DNA from: Xanthobacter autotrophicus
Lineage (GTDB): Bacteria > Pseudomonadota > Alphaproteobacteria > Rhizobiales > Xanthobacteraceae
Length of the DNA: 64,000 bases
Direction: 5' to 3' (one strand)
Assembly: GCF_043194295.1 (NCBI RefSeq)
Contig: NZ_JBAFVK010000001.1
Shown here in pieces: positions 8,573 through 17,741 of the stretch. The number at the start of each line of letters is the position of its first letter. Position 1 is the stretch's first letter. The notes below the pieces were generated by a model. That model was not told the DNA's origin, searched no databases, and worked only from the letters and a program-made list of their open reading frames with translations. The translations under genes were made by a program, and so were the position numbers.

Positions 8573-8735
8573 ATCGAGTTGCGGCATCTGCGCTACTCCG
8601 TGGCGGCCACCGAGCACCGAAGCTTCCGCAAGGCGGGGAGCACTTGAGGTAAAGGAATCTACCATTAGCTGGAGCGTGCGAGATCTTGAAGATGAGAGCG
8701 GCGTGTCGGGGTTCATCCGTGTGCACTCACGCGTC
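8573..8735 (+). pseudogene. Frameshifted N-terminal relic of a LysR-family regulator
   Basis: Bases 8573-8644 encode IELRHLRYSVAATEHRSFRKAGS and then hit a TGA. From 8640 the next frame continues as ALEVKESTISWSVRDLEDES and GVSGFIRVHSRV. Joined, these match the winged-helix DNA-binding region of LysR regulators (helix-turn-helix, then RDLEDELGV-like wing and LFIR). The break is a small frameshift. No effector-binding domain follows; the sequence runs straight into dusA. The relic indicates a lost regulator, perhaps once tied to the neighbouring ABC operon. The rest of 8189-8816 shows no convincing gene; a short frame at 8266 with a good AGGGAGGA site encodes nothing recognisable. Confidence 0.6.
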
Positions 8736-8816
8736 GAAAAATCGGAAATTGGGGCGTATCGTGGCGAAAAGTCGAGTGCACACGACGAGACCCAACGCCT
8801 TGAAATTGCAAAAATA

Positions 8817-9809
8817 ATGTTGAAAAATCAATCATTTATATTCTCGGTAGCACCCATGATGGATTGGACGGACCGCCATTGCCGGGCCTTCCACCGCACC
8901 CTCTCGCGCCAGGCGCGGCTCTACACGGAGATGGTCACCGCCCCCGCGATCCTCCACGGCGATCGCGCGCGCCTGCTGGGTTTCTCGCCCGATGAGCACC
9001 CGGTGGCGGTGCAGCTCGGCGGAAGCGATCCGGCGGAGCTGGCGCAGGCGGCGCGGATCTGCGCCGATTACGGCTATGACGAGATCAACCTCAACGTGGG
9101 CTGCCCGTCCGATCGGGTGCAGGGTGGCAATTTCGGCGCCTGCCTCATGCGCGAGCCGGAGCTGGTGGCCGATTGCGTCGCCGCCATGAAGGCGGTCGTG
9201 GCCATTCCCGTCACCGTCAAGTGCCGCATCGGCGTGGACGACCAGGACCCGGAAGAAGCCCTCGATCGCCTCGCCGACGCCGTGGTGGCGGCGGGCACGG
9301 ATGCGCTCATCGTCCATGCCCGCAAGGCGTGGCTGAAGGGCCTGTCGCCCCGCGAGAACCGCGATATCCCGCCCCTCGACTATGACCGTGTGCGCCGCCT
9401 GAAGGCCCGCCTGCCCCATGTGCCGGTGGCGCTCAATGGCGGCATCGCCAGCCTCGCCCAGGGCATGGAAGAGGCGCGCGGCCTCGACGGCATGATGCTG
9501 GGCCGCGCCGCCTACCAAGACCCCGAACTGCTCCTCGGCGTGGATCCGCTGCTGTTCGGCACGCTCGCCCCGCATGCCGACGGCTTCGCCGCGGTGGAGG
9601 CGTTCGAGCCCTATGTGGCGCACCATCTGGAGGCCGGCGGACGGCTCTCCGACATCACCCGCCACATGCTGGGCCTGTTCACCGGCCGCAAGGGCGCGCG
9701 CATCTTCCGCCGTCATCTCTCCACCGAGGCCATCCGGCCCGGCGCCGGTCTCGACGTGCTGCGGGCGGCCGTGGACGAGGTGCGCCGGCGCCAGCCTGTG
9801 GCGGCCTGA
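8817..9809 (+). CDS. dusA: tRNA-dihydrouridine synthase A
   Basis: Flavoenzyme reducing uridine to dihydrouridine in the D-loop of tRNAs, 330 residues from ATG 8817 (MLKNQSFIFSVAPMMDWTDR). The frame is open upstream but only through relic DNA, and 330 residues is the normal DusA length. Visible motifs are APMMDWTDRHCR (FMN-binding start of the barrel), LQLGGSDP-like VQLGGSDPAELAQAA, LNVGCPSDRVQGGNFGACLM with the catalytic Cys, VKCRIGVDDQD, and HARKAWLKGLSPRENRDIPP, which is diagnostic for the DusA subfamily. It is probably transcribed alone. Confidence 0.93.
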   Translation: MLKNQSFIFSVAPMMDWTDRHCRAFHRTLSRQARLYTEMVTAPAILHGDRARLLGFSPDEHPVAVQLGGSDPAELAQAARICADYGYDEINLNVGCPSDRVQGGNFGACLMREPELVADCVAAMKAVVAIPVTVKCRIGVDDQDPEEALDRLADAVVAAGTDALIVHARKAWLKGLSPRENRDIPPLDYDRVRRLKARLPHVPVALNGGIASLAQGMEEARGLDGMMLGRAAYQDPELLLGVDPLLFGTLAPHADGFAAVEAFEPYVAHHLEAGGRLSDITRHMLGLFTGRKGARIFRRHLSTEAIRPGAGLDVLRAAVDEVRRRQPVAA

Positions 9810-9950
9810 GCACCCTGCCCTTCCGGCGCGATCTGCACGCCATGCGCGGCTCCTGAACGCGTGTATGCGGCTGCGGCGGTGGACAGGCGCGCCGATCCGC
9901 GCCACTCCTGCAGCACTCCCTGTGCCGCTCACGTTTGCCGGACCTGCCCC

Positions 9951-10787
9951 ATGCTCGCCTCCATCTCCACCCACGACATCGTCATGCTCGCAGGAGCGAT
10001 GCTGGCGGGCGGGGTGCTCACGGGGCTCATCGCCGGCATGCTGGGCATCGGCGGCGGCGGCGTCATCGTGCCGGTGCTGTACGAGGTGTTCGGCGTGCTC
10101 GGAGTGGACGACAGCCTGCGCATGCAGCTGTGCGTGGGCACTTCGCTCGCCATCATCATTCCCACCGCCATCTCCTCCCACAACGCCCACATGAAGAAGG
10201 GCGCGGTGCTGCCCGGCGTGGTGCGTAACTGGCGGGTGCCGGCCATCGTCGGCATCCTCACCGGCAGCGCCATCGCTGCGGTGGTGGCGGGATGGGTGTT
10301 GCAGGCGGTGTTCGTGGTGGTCATCTCGCTGCTGGGGCTGAAAAGCCTGCTCGGCCGCAACGACATCCGCATCGCGGAGCATCTGCCCGGGCCCGGCACC
10401 ATGCGGGCCTATGGCTTCGTCATCGGCCTCGCGTCGTCGCTGGTGGGGATTTCAGGGGGCGGCATCGCCACCAACATCCTGCTGCTCTACGGGGTGCCGA
10501 TCCATGCGGCGGTGGCCACCTCCGCCGGCATCGGCATCATCATCCCCATTCCCGGCGTCATCGGCTATGCCATCGCCGGCTGGCCGCACCTCTCCCAGCT
10601 GCCGCCGCTCTCTCTGGGCTATGTCTCGGTGATCGGATTTGTCTGCATCGCGCCGGTGGCGGCACTGGTGGCGCCTTTCGGCGCGCGGCTCGCCCACCGG
10701 CTGGGACGCCGGCAGCTGGAAATCGGCTTCGGCGTGTTCCTGCTGCTGGTGGCCTCGCGCTTCCTCGTCGCCATCATCTGGGGCTGA
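9951..10787 (+). CDS. TauE/SafE (TSUP) family membrane transporter
   Basis: 278-residue integral membrane protein of the sulfite/sulfonate exporter superfamily, starting ATG 9951 (MLASISTHDIVML). The two pseudo-repeats each carry the family glycine motif: GLIAGMLGIGGGGVIVPVLY near residue 25 and ASSLVGISGGGIATN in the second half. About eight hydrophobic segments are visible. Members move sulfite, sulfoacetate, sulfolactate or other organic anions; specificity cannot be deduced. It follows dusA by about 140 bp, and the gene after it is convergent. Confidence 0.88.
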   Translation: MLASISTHDIVMLAGAMLAGGVLTGLIAGMLGIGGGGVIVPVLYEVFGVLGVDDSLRMQLCVGTSLAIIIPTAISSHNAHMKKGAVLPGVVRNWRVPAIVGILTGSAIAAVVAGWVLQAVFVVVISLLGLKSLLGRNDIRIAEHLPGPGTMRAYGFVIGLASSLVGISGGGIATNILLLYGVPIHAAVATSAGIGIIIPIPGVIGYAIAGWPHLSQLPPLSLGYVSVIGFVCIAPVAALVAPFGARLAHRLGRRQLEIGFGVFLLLVASRFLVAIIWG

Positions 10788-10791
10788 CGGC

Positions 10792-11436
10792 TCACCAGCG
10801 GTGGGTGAAGCCGGCGGTGATGCTCTTGTTGAGCGTGGAGCCGGTATCGGCCAGCGCGGTGGTGACGGTAATGTCGCCCAGCACCTTCTGCTGCGCGCTG
10901 AGGCTCGGCAGCAGGGTGGGCGTCTCCTGCGTGGCCTTGGTGGCGAGGGAGAAGGTGGTGCCGGTCTCCACCAGCTTCAGGCTGACGGACTTGTCGGTCT
11001 CCCACGCTTCCGACGCGCCCGACGCCACGCGATAAGTGTCCGCCAACGTCGCGTCGAGGCCGCTCGCCAGCGTGACGGTGCGGGAGAAGGTGGTGGCCAC
11101 CTTGCCGGTGGCGCCAGCGGGATCGAGGGAGACGTTCACCGTCCCCTTCTGCCACAGCAGCCAGTCGGGAAGCTGGGAGAGCGTGACCTTGGCATAGGCG
11201 GTGCCGCCAAGGTCGCTGGCGCCGGAGACCACCACGGGCGCGGCGCTGGTCGCCGACTTGGACAGATCCATGCCGAACACCGTGCCGATATCCTCCACCG
11301 CGCTCCAATAGGTCATGGAGACGCTGCCGTCGGCATTCAGCGTCTTCTTCGTCTCGCTGCTGGAATCGGCGCGGACGGGCGCGGCGGCGATCAGCAGGAC
11401 CGGCAGAAGAAGCGCGGCGGTGGTGCGTGGCATCAT
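10792..11436 (-). CDS. Secreted protein of unknown function
   Basis: 214 residues from ATG 11436 (ATG 11433 is equally possible). A clear signal peptide (MMPRTTAALLLPVLLIAAAPVRA) is followed by an acidic, Ser/Thr-rich mature part. Its pattern of alternating polar and hydrophobic residues suggests beta structure (VNVSLDPAGATGKVATTFSRTV). There are no cysteines and no motif I recognise. It probably resides in the periplasm or at the outer membrane. It ends 4 bp from the convergent TauE-type gene and stands alone otherwise. The frame continues far upstream of the chosen start, but that part overlaps the divergent ATPase gene and lacks a coding character. Confidence 0.7.
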   Translation of the reverse strand: MMPRTTAALLLPVLLIAAAPVRADSSSETKKTLNADGSVSMTYWSAVEDIGTVFGMDLSKSATSAAPVVVSGASDLGGTAYAKVTLSQLPDWLLWQKGTVNVSLDPAGATGKVATTFSRTVTLASGLDATLADTYRVASGASEAWETDKSVSLKLVETGTTFSLATKATQETPTLLPSLSAQQKVLGDITVTTALADTGSTLNKSITAGFTHRW

Positions 11437-11646
11437 CGGCGTTGGCCTCCGGGCAGGGTGAATACGGTGCCGCACGGCAGCGGCGGAAGCGACTTTCATC
11501 ATGGGTGCGGAAAAGTTAGGGCAAGATTGCTGCGGCGCGGCATTTTCCGCGCATGCGCGCGTCGCATGGCTTTTGCGCAACACCGGCGCGGCGGCGCCTT
11601 GCGGCGGCTGGCGGCCCGTCCTAATCCCCCGCACGGGAGGACCAAG

Positions 11647-12543
11647 ATGACACAACAGACCGACCCCGCGCTCGCCGCCGCCGCAACGCTGGAGGTGCTC
11701 GCCCGCATCGCCGATGCGCTGGAGCGCCTTGCCCCGCCCGCCGTGCCGACACCTGATTTCGAGGCCGCCGACGCCTTCGTGTGGCACAACGAACCGCCGC
11801 GCTTCGAACCGGTGCCGCGCGTGAACCGGGTGGAGATGGACCTGTTGCAGGGCATCGACCGGGTGCGTGACCAATTGGTGGAGAACACGTCTCGCTTCGC
11901 CCGTGGCTTGCCGGCCAACAATGCGCTGCTGTGGGGCGCGCGGGGCATGGGCAAGAGCTCACTGGTGAAGGCCGCCCATGCCCGCATCAACCGCGACCGC
12001 GCCGCGCAGGCGTCCCGCCTCAAGCTGGTGGAGATCCACCGCGAGGACATCGAGGCCCTGCCTGCCCTTATGGGCCTGGTGCGCGGGTCGGCGCACCGCT
12101 TCATCGTGTTCTGCGACGACCTCTCGTTTGATTCCGACGACACCTCCTACAAGTCGCTCAAGGCGGTGCTGGAAGGCGGCATCGAGGGGCGGCCGGACAA
12201 CGTCATCTTCTACGCCACCTCCAACCGCCGCCACCTTTTGCCCCGCGACATGATGGAGAACGAGCGCTCCACCGCCATCAATCCCGGCGAGGCAGTGGAG
12301 GAAAAGGTCTCCCTCTCCGACCGGTTCGGCCTGTGGCTGGGCTTCCACAAGTGCAGCCAGGACGAATATCTTTCCATGGTGGACGGCTATGTGGCCCATC
12401 ACGGCCTCGGTGTGCCGGAAGAGCAGTGGCGGCCGCAGGCGCTGGAATGGGCCACCACTCGCGGCGCCCGCTCGGGCCGCACCGCCTTCCAGTTTGTGCA
12501 GGATCTGGCGGGCCGCCTCGGCCTGCCGCTCAAGGCAGACTGA
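11647..12543 (+). CDS. DUF815-family P-loop ATPase
   Basis: 298-residue AAA-like ATPase of a conserved family without a known role, starting ATG 11647 after a GGGAGGA ribosome-binding site. The N-terminal 90 residues are helical. The core has Walker A (LLWGARGMGKSSLVKA), Walker B (FIVFCDDLSFDSDD), a sensor-like YATSNRRHLLPRDMMENE, and RFGLWLGFHKCSQDEYL, all typical of DUF815. These proteins are usually single genes near cell-envelope or protein-secretion loci. A strong terminator follows immediately. Confidence 0.85.
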   Translation: MTQQTDPALAAAATLEVLARIADALERLAPPAVPTPDFEAADAFVWHNEPPRFEPVPRVNRVEMDLLQGIDRVRDQLVENTSRFARGLPANNALLWGARGMGKSSLVKAAHARINRDRAAQASRLKLVEIHREDIEALPALMGLVRGSAHRFIVFCDDLSFDSDDTSYKSLKAVLEGGIEGRPDNVIFYATSNRRHLLPRDMMENERSTAINPGEAVEEKVSLSDRFGLWLGFHKCSQDEYLSMVDGYVAHHGLGVPEEQWRPQALEWATTRGARSGRTAFQFVQDLAGRLGLPLKAD

Positions 12544-12562
12544 TCACCGAACCCTGAAACGC

Positions 12563-12590
12563 AAAAGGCCGCCCCGAGAGGCGGCCTTTT
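12563..12590. terminator. Bidirectional rho-independent terminator
   Basis: A perfect 11-bp stem (AAAAGGCCGCC with GGCGGCCTTTT) closes a six-base loop, with A/T runs on both sides. It lies between two convergent genes, 20 bp after the ATPase stop and 32 bp before the end of the SPOR-protein gene, and can serve both. Confidence 0.9.
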
Positions 12591-12621
12591 TCATGAGGCG
12601 GCGGCCGAGCGACCGGCGTCG

Positions 12622-14481
12622 TCAGTTCTTGTTGACGACGCAGTCACCGCCCTGGGCGCGCAGGGACTGGCACAGCTCGTTGGCCTGGTCGCGGCTGGCG
12701 AAGGGGCCGACCTGGGCACGGTAATAGATGCCCTTGTCGCCGAGGTCCGCCTTCTTCACGGTGGCCCGGTAGTTGCCGAGCAGATTGGGATACTTGGTCT
12801 GCAAGGCGCGCCAGGAGCCCATGGCATCGGCTTCCGAGCGCTGGGATGCCACCTGCACCACATAGGCCCCGGCGGCGGATGGCGCGGGGTTGATGGAGGC
12901 CGTCTGGCTGGGCGCTACGGCCGGAACGGTAGTGACCGGGTTCGGGTCCGGCAGGCCGGCCGGGATGGGATTCTGCATCGGCGCATAGGCCGACACAGTG
13001 CCGGGCACGGTCTGGGCAAAGCTGCCGTCGGCGCGCACGGCCACGGTGCGGACCCGCTTAGGCTCGGTCAGGTTCTGGGTGGCCTGCATGGGGGCGGGCG
13101 GCGGCGCGCTCGTATCCGCGGGCAGAGCCCGGGCGGCGGCGGTGACATCCACCGGCTGCTCCTCGCGCGAGACCATGCGCTCGTTGCCGGCGTTGGCGCC
13201 CATGCGATCGTAGATCATTTTTTGCCCGCCATCGGCGGACTGGGGCGCGGGCGTGGCGGTCTTGGCCGGTGCGGTGTCGGCCTTGATCACCGGAGTCGTG
13301 CTCGCCGCGGTCAGGGAGGACCTGCCCGACGCCATATTGAAGGCGAACACGCCGGCGACGCCCGCCACCACCAGACCCAGCACCGAGACACCGAGAATCA
13401 GCGCGAGGCGACCTTTACGACGGCGCGGCTCGGCGTCGTACATCTCCTCGCCATGGGGCGGCATGTAGCCGTCTTCCCCATATTCCGGATCATAGGTGTC
13501 ATCGTAGTCGTCATAGCCGTCGTCGTCGCGACGGGCGGCCGAATAGGCATACCCCGCCTCGTCGTCCTCCGCCTCATAGCTGCGGCCCTGGGCAGCCGCA
13601 TGGGAGCGCGGGTCGACACGGGCGCCGGTGCGGGGGTCCTGACGGGGATCCTGACGCGAGGGGGCATATCCGGCCTGCTGGCCATAGGCGGCGGCACCCG
13701 CCGGGCGGGCGGGCGGCAGGTCGTCGTAATCATCCTCGTAATCGTCTTCGTCCCGGTCCTGCCCGCCCACGGGCGGAGCCACGCGGGATAGCGACCCATA
13801 GCCGGAGCGCACCGTTGCGTCAGGGGCACCGCGCGTGGCGGCTGGTGCGGGCGCGAAGGAGGGCGCCGCCTGGGGTTGGACGGCGCGTGCGGCCGGCACG
13901 GCGGGCTGGGGCGCAGGTGGCGGGGCATAAAGCGAGGGGCTGGACGGACGCGGAGGGACCGCGGGCGCGGGGCGTACCGGCGCCTGATTGGACACCGGAC
14001 GGGCGGGCGCATGGGCGGGGGGCGGCGCGGCCTGATGGCTGGCCTGCGGCTCGGCTTCCCAGTCCTCGTCGTCCTCGTCGTCGTAGTAGGTGGGAGCCGG
14101 CGGCGGCACGGGACGCGCCGGAGCGCGGGCGACCGTCCGGGGATCGGGATAGGCGGGCGCGGCCGGCGCCGCCTGGCGCTGCGCTACGCGCGGATCAAAC
14201 CGTGGGTCGATGCGCGGGTCCTGCCCGCGCGGATCGGTGGCCTGCTGGGTGCGATCCTGGGTTGCACGATCTTGAGGGGCACGATCTTGGGGCGCCCGAT
14301 CCTGCGGGGCACGATCGAGGCCCGAGAAGTCGTCGAACGGGTCGTCGTCGCCGATCAGCCTGGCCAGCTCGGCCAGGGGATCGCCCCCCGTCGCGGCGGA
14401 CGACGGAGCGGAGCGGGGCCGCTGCCCACCCTCCGCGGCACCTTCATCACGCCGGTAGCGGAACCTGCTTTCGTCGACCAT
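12622..14481 (-). CDS. SPOR-domain membrane protein with long disordered N-terminal region
   Basis: 619 residues with three parts. Residues 1-350 are low-complexity, rich in Pro, Ala, Asp, Arg and Gln. One hydrophobic segment (LALILGVSVLGLVVAGVAGV, about 352-374) follows a basic stretch (RRRKGR). The C-terminal SPOR domain (about 538-619) reads AYVVQVASQRSEADAMGSW through YYRAQVGPFASRDQANELC. SPOR domains bind denuded peptidoglycan at division sites, so this is probably a bitopic inner-membrane protein acting at septa. It lies downstream of argS in the same orientation, 107 bp away, an arrangement conserved in related bacteria. Residues 56-80 contain a QDRAP-type tandem repeat. Confidence 0.88.
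   Translation of the reverse strand: MVDESRFRYRRDEGAAEGGQRPRSAPSSAATGGDPLAELARLIGDDDPFDDFSGLDRAPQDRAPQDRAPQDRATQDRTQQATDPRGQDPRIDPRFDPRVAQRQAAPAAPAYPDPRTVARAPARPVPPPAPTYYDDEDDEDWEAEPQASHQAAPPPAHAPARPVSNQAPVRPAPAVPPRPSSPSLYAPPPAPQPAVPAARAVQPQAAPSFAPAPAATRGAPDATVRSGYGSLSRVAPPVGGQDRDEDDYEDDYDDLPPARPAGAAAYGQQAGYAPSRQDPRQDPRTGARVDPRSHAAAQGRSYEAEDDEAGYAYSAARRDDDGYDDYDDTYDPEYGEDGYMPPHGEEMYDAEPRRRKGRLALILGVSVLGLVVAGVAGVFAFNMASGRSSLTAASTTPVIKADTAPAKTATPAPQSADGGQKMIYDRMGANAGNERMVSREEQPVDVTAAARALPADTSAPPPAPMQATQNLTEPKRVRTVAVRADGSFAQTVPGTVSAYAPMQNPIPAGLPDPNPVTTVPAVAPSQTASINPAPSAAGAYVVQVASQRSEADAMGSWRALQTKYPNLLGNYRATVKKADLGDKGIYYRAQVGPFASRDQANELCQSLRAQGGDCVVNKN
14242..14316 (-). repeat. Tandem five-residue (QDRAP) repeat inside the SPOR-protein gene
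   Basis: About 75 bp encode successive variants of D-R-A-P-Q (DRAPQDRAPQDRAPQ, then DRATQ and DRTQQ). The 15-bp units are close to identical at the DNA level, so unit number may vary between strains. The stretch lies in the disordered N-terminal part of the protein and is followed by degenerate DPR-containing units. Confidence 0.8.
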
Positions 14482-14588
14482 ATCGCCTCGATGTGTTGTC
14501 GCCGCCCGTGAACCTGCGGATCCAAGACCGCGCCGAGAAGTCTAGCCTGGTGGGCCAACCGCTCCGTCCGCAGCCACGGGACAAGCGA

Positions 14589-16349
14589 TCATTTCATCTC
14601 GTCTACGGCCGTCACCCCCAGAACCTTGAGACCGGAGGCGAGCACCGTGGCCACGCCATGGACCAAGGCCAAGCGAGCCGAGGTCAACTCTCGATCATTC
14701 TCGATAATGAAGCGTAAATGAGGCAAGTCCTTTCCACGGTTCCACTGGCCGTGAAACTCGCTGGCAAGTTCGTGCAGGAAGAAGGAGATGCGGTGCGGCT
14801 CCCGCGCTCCCGCCGCCTGCTCCACGAGACGCGGCCAGCTGGCGAGCCGGCGCAGCAGCGTGATTTCTCCCTCGTCGTCGAGTCGGCCAAGCTGCGCGGT
14901 GGCGAAAGACACCGCCTCCTGCGGCAGGTCGGCGAACTCCTCCGTCGCCTTGCGCAGGATCGATTTGGCCCGCGCGTGCGCATACTGCACGTAAAACACC
15001 GGATTTTCACGCGACTGCTCGATCACCTTGGCGAGATCGAAGTCGAGCGGCGCGTCGTTCTTGCGGAACAGCATCATGAAGCGGACCGCGTCGCGCCCCA
15101 CCTCATCCACCACCTCGCGCAGGGTGACGAACGAGCCCGAGCGCTTGGACATACGCACCGGCTCGCCGGCGCGGAACAGCCGCACCAGCTGGATCAGCTC
15201 CACGTCCAGGCTCGCCCGTCCGCCGGATACCGCCTTCACCGCCGCCTGCATGCGCTTGACATAGCCGCCGTGGTCGGCGCCCCACACGTCGATCATCTTC
15301 AGGAAGCCGCGATCCACCTTGTCCTTGTGATAAGCGATGTCACCGGCAAAATAGGTGTAGCTGCCGTCCGACTTCTTCAGCGGCCGATCCACGTCGTCGC
15401 CGAAATCGGTGGAGCGGAACAGGGTCTGCTCGCGATCCTCCCAATCCTCGATGGGCGCACCCTTGGGCGGCGGCAGGCGGCCCTCATAGACCTCCCCCGA
15501 CGTGCGCAGCGCCTCGATGGCGGCGCCCACGCGGTCCACCGCGCCGGTGGAGAGGGAGCGCTCGGAGAAGAACACGTCGAAGGAGATGCCCAGCGCCGCG
15601 AGATCCTCGCGGATCGCCACCATCATGGTCGCGATGGCCTCGGCCCGCACCAGCGGCAGCCATTCCGCCTCGCTCTTCTCCTTGAGCGCCGGGCCGTGCG
15701 CGGCGGCGAGCTTCTGCCCCACCGGGACCAGGTAATCGCCCGGGTAGAGACCTTCCGGGATCTCGCCGATGTCCTCACCCAGCGCCTCGCGGTAGCGCAG
15801 GAAGGCGGAACGGGCCAGCACGTCCACCTGCGCGCCGGCATCGTTGATGTAATATTCCTTGGTCACGGCAAAGCCGGCGAAATCCATGAGGCTCGCCAGC
15901 GCATCGCCGAACACCGCGCCCCGGCAATGGCCAACATGCATGGGGCCGGTGGGGTTGGCGGAGACGTATTCCACGTTCACCTTCTCACCCGCGCCCAGCG
16001 GCGAGCGGCCGAAATCCAGCCCCTGCGTGAGCACGGCGGCCAGCACCACCGGCCAGAACGAGCCGTCCAACGCGATGTTGATGAAGCCAGGGCCGGCCAC
16101 ATCCACCTTCGTCACGCCCGCCACCGCGCGAAGCTTGCCGGCGATACGCTCGGCGAGATCCCGCGGCTTCAGGCCGGCATCCTTGGCCAGCACCATGGCG
16201 GCATTGGTGGCGAGATCGCCATGGCTCGCGTCGCGCGGCGGCTCGACGACCACGCGGGCAAGATCGAGGTCCTTGGCGATGATGCCCTCGGCGACAAGGG
16301 CGGCGACGGCTTCGCGCACGTGATCGGCGAAGATCGCGTAGACGTTCAT
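14589..16349 (-). CDS. argS: Arginyl-tRNA synthetase
   Basis: 586-residue class I aminoacyl-tRNA synthetase. The N-terminal Add-1 domain (MNVYAIFADHVREAVAALV) contributes to tRNA D-loop recognition. The class I signature appears as ANPTGPMHVGHCRGAVFGD (HIGH equivalent HVGH), the arginine-specific second motif as VRMSKRSGSFVTLREVVDEV, and the anticodon-binding domain as the helical C-terminus ending LKVLGVTAVDEMK. Length is normal. It follows dgt with a 35-bp gap and precedes the SPOR gene, so the three are probably one transcript. Confidence 0.96.
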   Translation of the reverse strand: MNVYAIFADHVREAVAALVAEGIIAKDLDLARVVVEPPRDASHGDLATNAAMVLAKDAGLKPRDLAERIAGKLRAVAGVTKVDVAGPGFINIALDGSFWPVVLAAVLTQGLDFGRSPLGAGEKVNVEYVSANPTGPMHVGHCRGAVFGDALASLMDFAGFAVTKEYYINDAGAQVDVLARSAFLRYREALGEDIGEIPEGLYPGDYLVPVGQKLAAAHGPALKEKSEAEWLPLVRAEAIATMMVAIREDLAALGISFDVFFSERSLSTGAVDRVGAAIEALRTSGEVYEGRLPPPKGAPIEDWEDREQTLFRSTDFGDDVDRPLKKSDGSYTYFAGDIAYHKDKVDRGFLKMIDVWGADHGGYVKRMQAAVKAVSGGRASLDVELIQLVRLFRAGEPVRMSKRSGSFVTLREVVDEVGRDAVRFMMLFRKNDAPLDFDLAKVIEQSRENPVFYVQYAHARAKSILRKATEEFADLPQEAVSFATAQLGRLDDEGEITLLRRLASWPRLVEQAAGAREPHRISFFLHELASEFHGQWNRGKDLPHLRFIIENDRELTSARLALVHGVATVLASGLKVLGVTAVDEMK

Positions 16350-16384
16350 GGGGCGGGGTCCAATCGGGTTGCTTGGCCCGGCGC

Positions 16385-17590
16385 CTAACGCAAGTCCGGC
16401 GTCAAGTCAAAGAAACGGGCGTGCTGGTCGAGGGCGTAGCGGTCGGTCATGCCGGCGATGTAGTCGGTCACGCGGCGGGCGAGCCGCCGGTCGTCGAGCT
16501 GGTCCAGGTCGTCGTGCCAGGAGGGTGGCATGTCCTCGGGATGGGCGATGAAATGGCCGAACAGGTCGCGCAGCACCCCCTTCGCCTCCTCCATTACCCG
16601 TTCGACCCGCTCGTGACGGTACATGCGCGAGAAGAGGAAGGCCTTCAAAGCCTTTTCCTTCTGCCGCATGGCGTCGGAAAAGGCGATCACGGGATGCTCG
16701 AGAGCGCGCACCTCCTGGGCGGAGGCCACCCCCGCCATCCCGGCGCGCCTTGAGCCCTCGGCCACCACGTCCTCGATGAGGCGGGTGATGACGCGGCGGA
16801 GCATCTCGTTGACCGTGCGCGCCACCCCGAGCCCGGGATAGAGCCCGCGCACCTCGCCCAGCGCCTCGCCCACGAGAGGCAGGCCGGCGAGATCGTCGAG
16901 GGTGAACATGTGCGCCCGCAGCCCGTCGTCGAGGTCGTGTACGTCATAGGCGATGTCGTCGGAGATGGCGGCCACCTGCGCTTCGGCGGAAGCATGGCTC
17001 CAGAGCTCAAGATCCTGCTGCGCCGAATGCACCTCGATAGCGTGGGGCAGGCCACCGAGATAGCGGCCGATGCCGCGACCGTCGCGGCCGGTGAGCGGGC
17101 CGTTGTGCTTGGCGATGCCCTCGAGCGTCTCCCATGTGAGGTTGAGGCCGTCGAACTGGGCATAGCGCCGCTCGATGCGGGTGACGACCCGCAGCGACTG
17201 GGCGTTGTGATCAAACCCGCCGTGCCCGGCCATGCAGGCGTCGAGCGCCCGTTCTCCGGCATGGGCGAACGGCGGATGGCCGAGGTCGTGGGCGAGGGCC
17301 AGCGCCTCCGCCAGATCCTCGTCGAGCCCCAGCGCGCGGGCGATGGAGCGGGCCACCTGCACCACCTCCAGGGTGTGGGTGAGGCGGGTGCGGTAATGGT
17401 CGCCCTCGTTGAAAACGAACACCTGGGTCTTCTGCTTCAGCCGCCGGAAGGCGGTGGAATGGATGATGCGGTCGCAGTCGCGCCGGAACGGGCTACGCGG
17501 GGGCATTTCCCCTTCCGGGAAGAGCCGGCCGCGCACCTGCTGCGCGTCGCAGGCCCACGATACGCGAGGCAGCGCGCCGCTCACCGCCAT
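16385..17590 (-). CDS. dgt: Deoxyguanosinetriphosphate triphosphohydrolase-like protein
   Basis: HD-domain hydrolase that splits dNTPs to deoxynucleoside and tripolyphosphate, 401 residues from ATG 17590 (MAVSGALPRVSWACDAQQ). The metal-binding HD motif is seen in YRTRLTHTLEVVQVARSIAR and ALAHDLGHPPFAHAGERALD. The N-terminal RSPFRRDCDRIIHSTAFRRL with KTQVF is typical of the dGTPase-like subfamily. The gene diverges from erpA, leaving a 151-bp shared promoter region. Confidence 0.93.
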   Translation of the reverse strand: MAVSGALPRVSWACDAQQVRGRLFPEGEMPPRSPFRRDCDRIIHSTAFRRLKQKTQVFVFNEGDHYRTRLTHTLEVVQVARSIARALGLDEDLAEALALAHDLGHPPFAHAGERALDACMAGHGGFDHNAQSLRVVTRIERRYAQFDGLNLTWETLEGIAKHNGPLTGRDGRGIGRYLGGLPHAIEVHSAQQDLELWSHASAEAQVAAISDDIAYDVHDLDDGLRAHMFTLDDLAGLPLVGEALGEVRGLYPGLGVARTVNEMLRRVITRLIEDVVAEGSRRAGMAGVASAQEVRALEHPVIAFSDAMRQKEKALKAFLFSRMYRHERVERVMEEAKGVLRDLFGHFIAHPEDMPPSWHDDLDQLDDRRLARRVTDYIAGMTDRYALDQHARFFDLTPDLR

Positions 17591-17741
17591 GATCGTCCCC
17601 TCACCTTCCGCGCCCCGCAACCGACGCTGGCGCCCGGATGGGACAGCCTCGCCGACGTTTTTCCGACACCGCCCTTTAACTCGGGGGCCGTTGGACTTAC
17701 CTTATGGGCCATTGCCAGCTTCAATTCGTAAAGTCGATATC

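Noticed and set aside
8466..8816. N-terminal extension of dusA by 117 codons
   Set aside because: DusA proteins begin near VAPMMDWTD with few residues before it; the extension is relic DNA including half of a frameshifted LysR domain.
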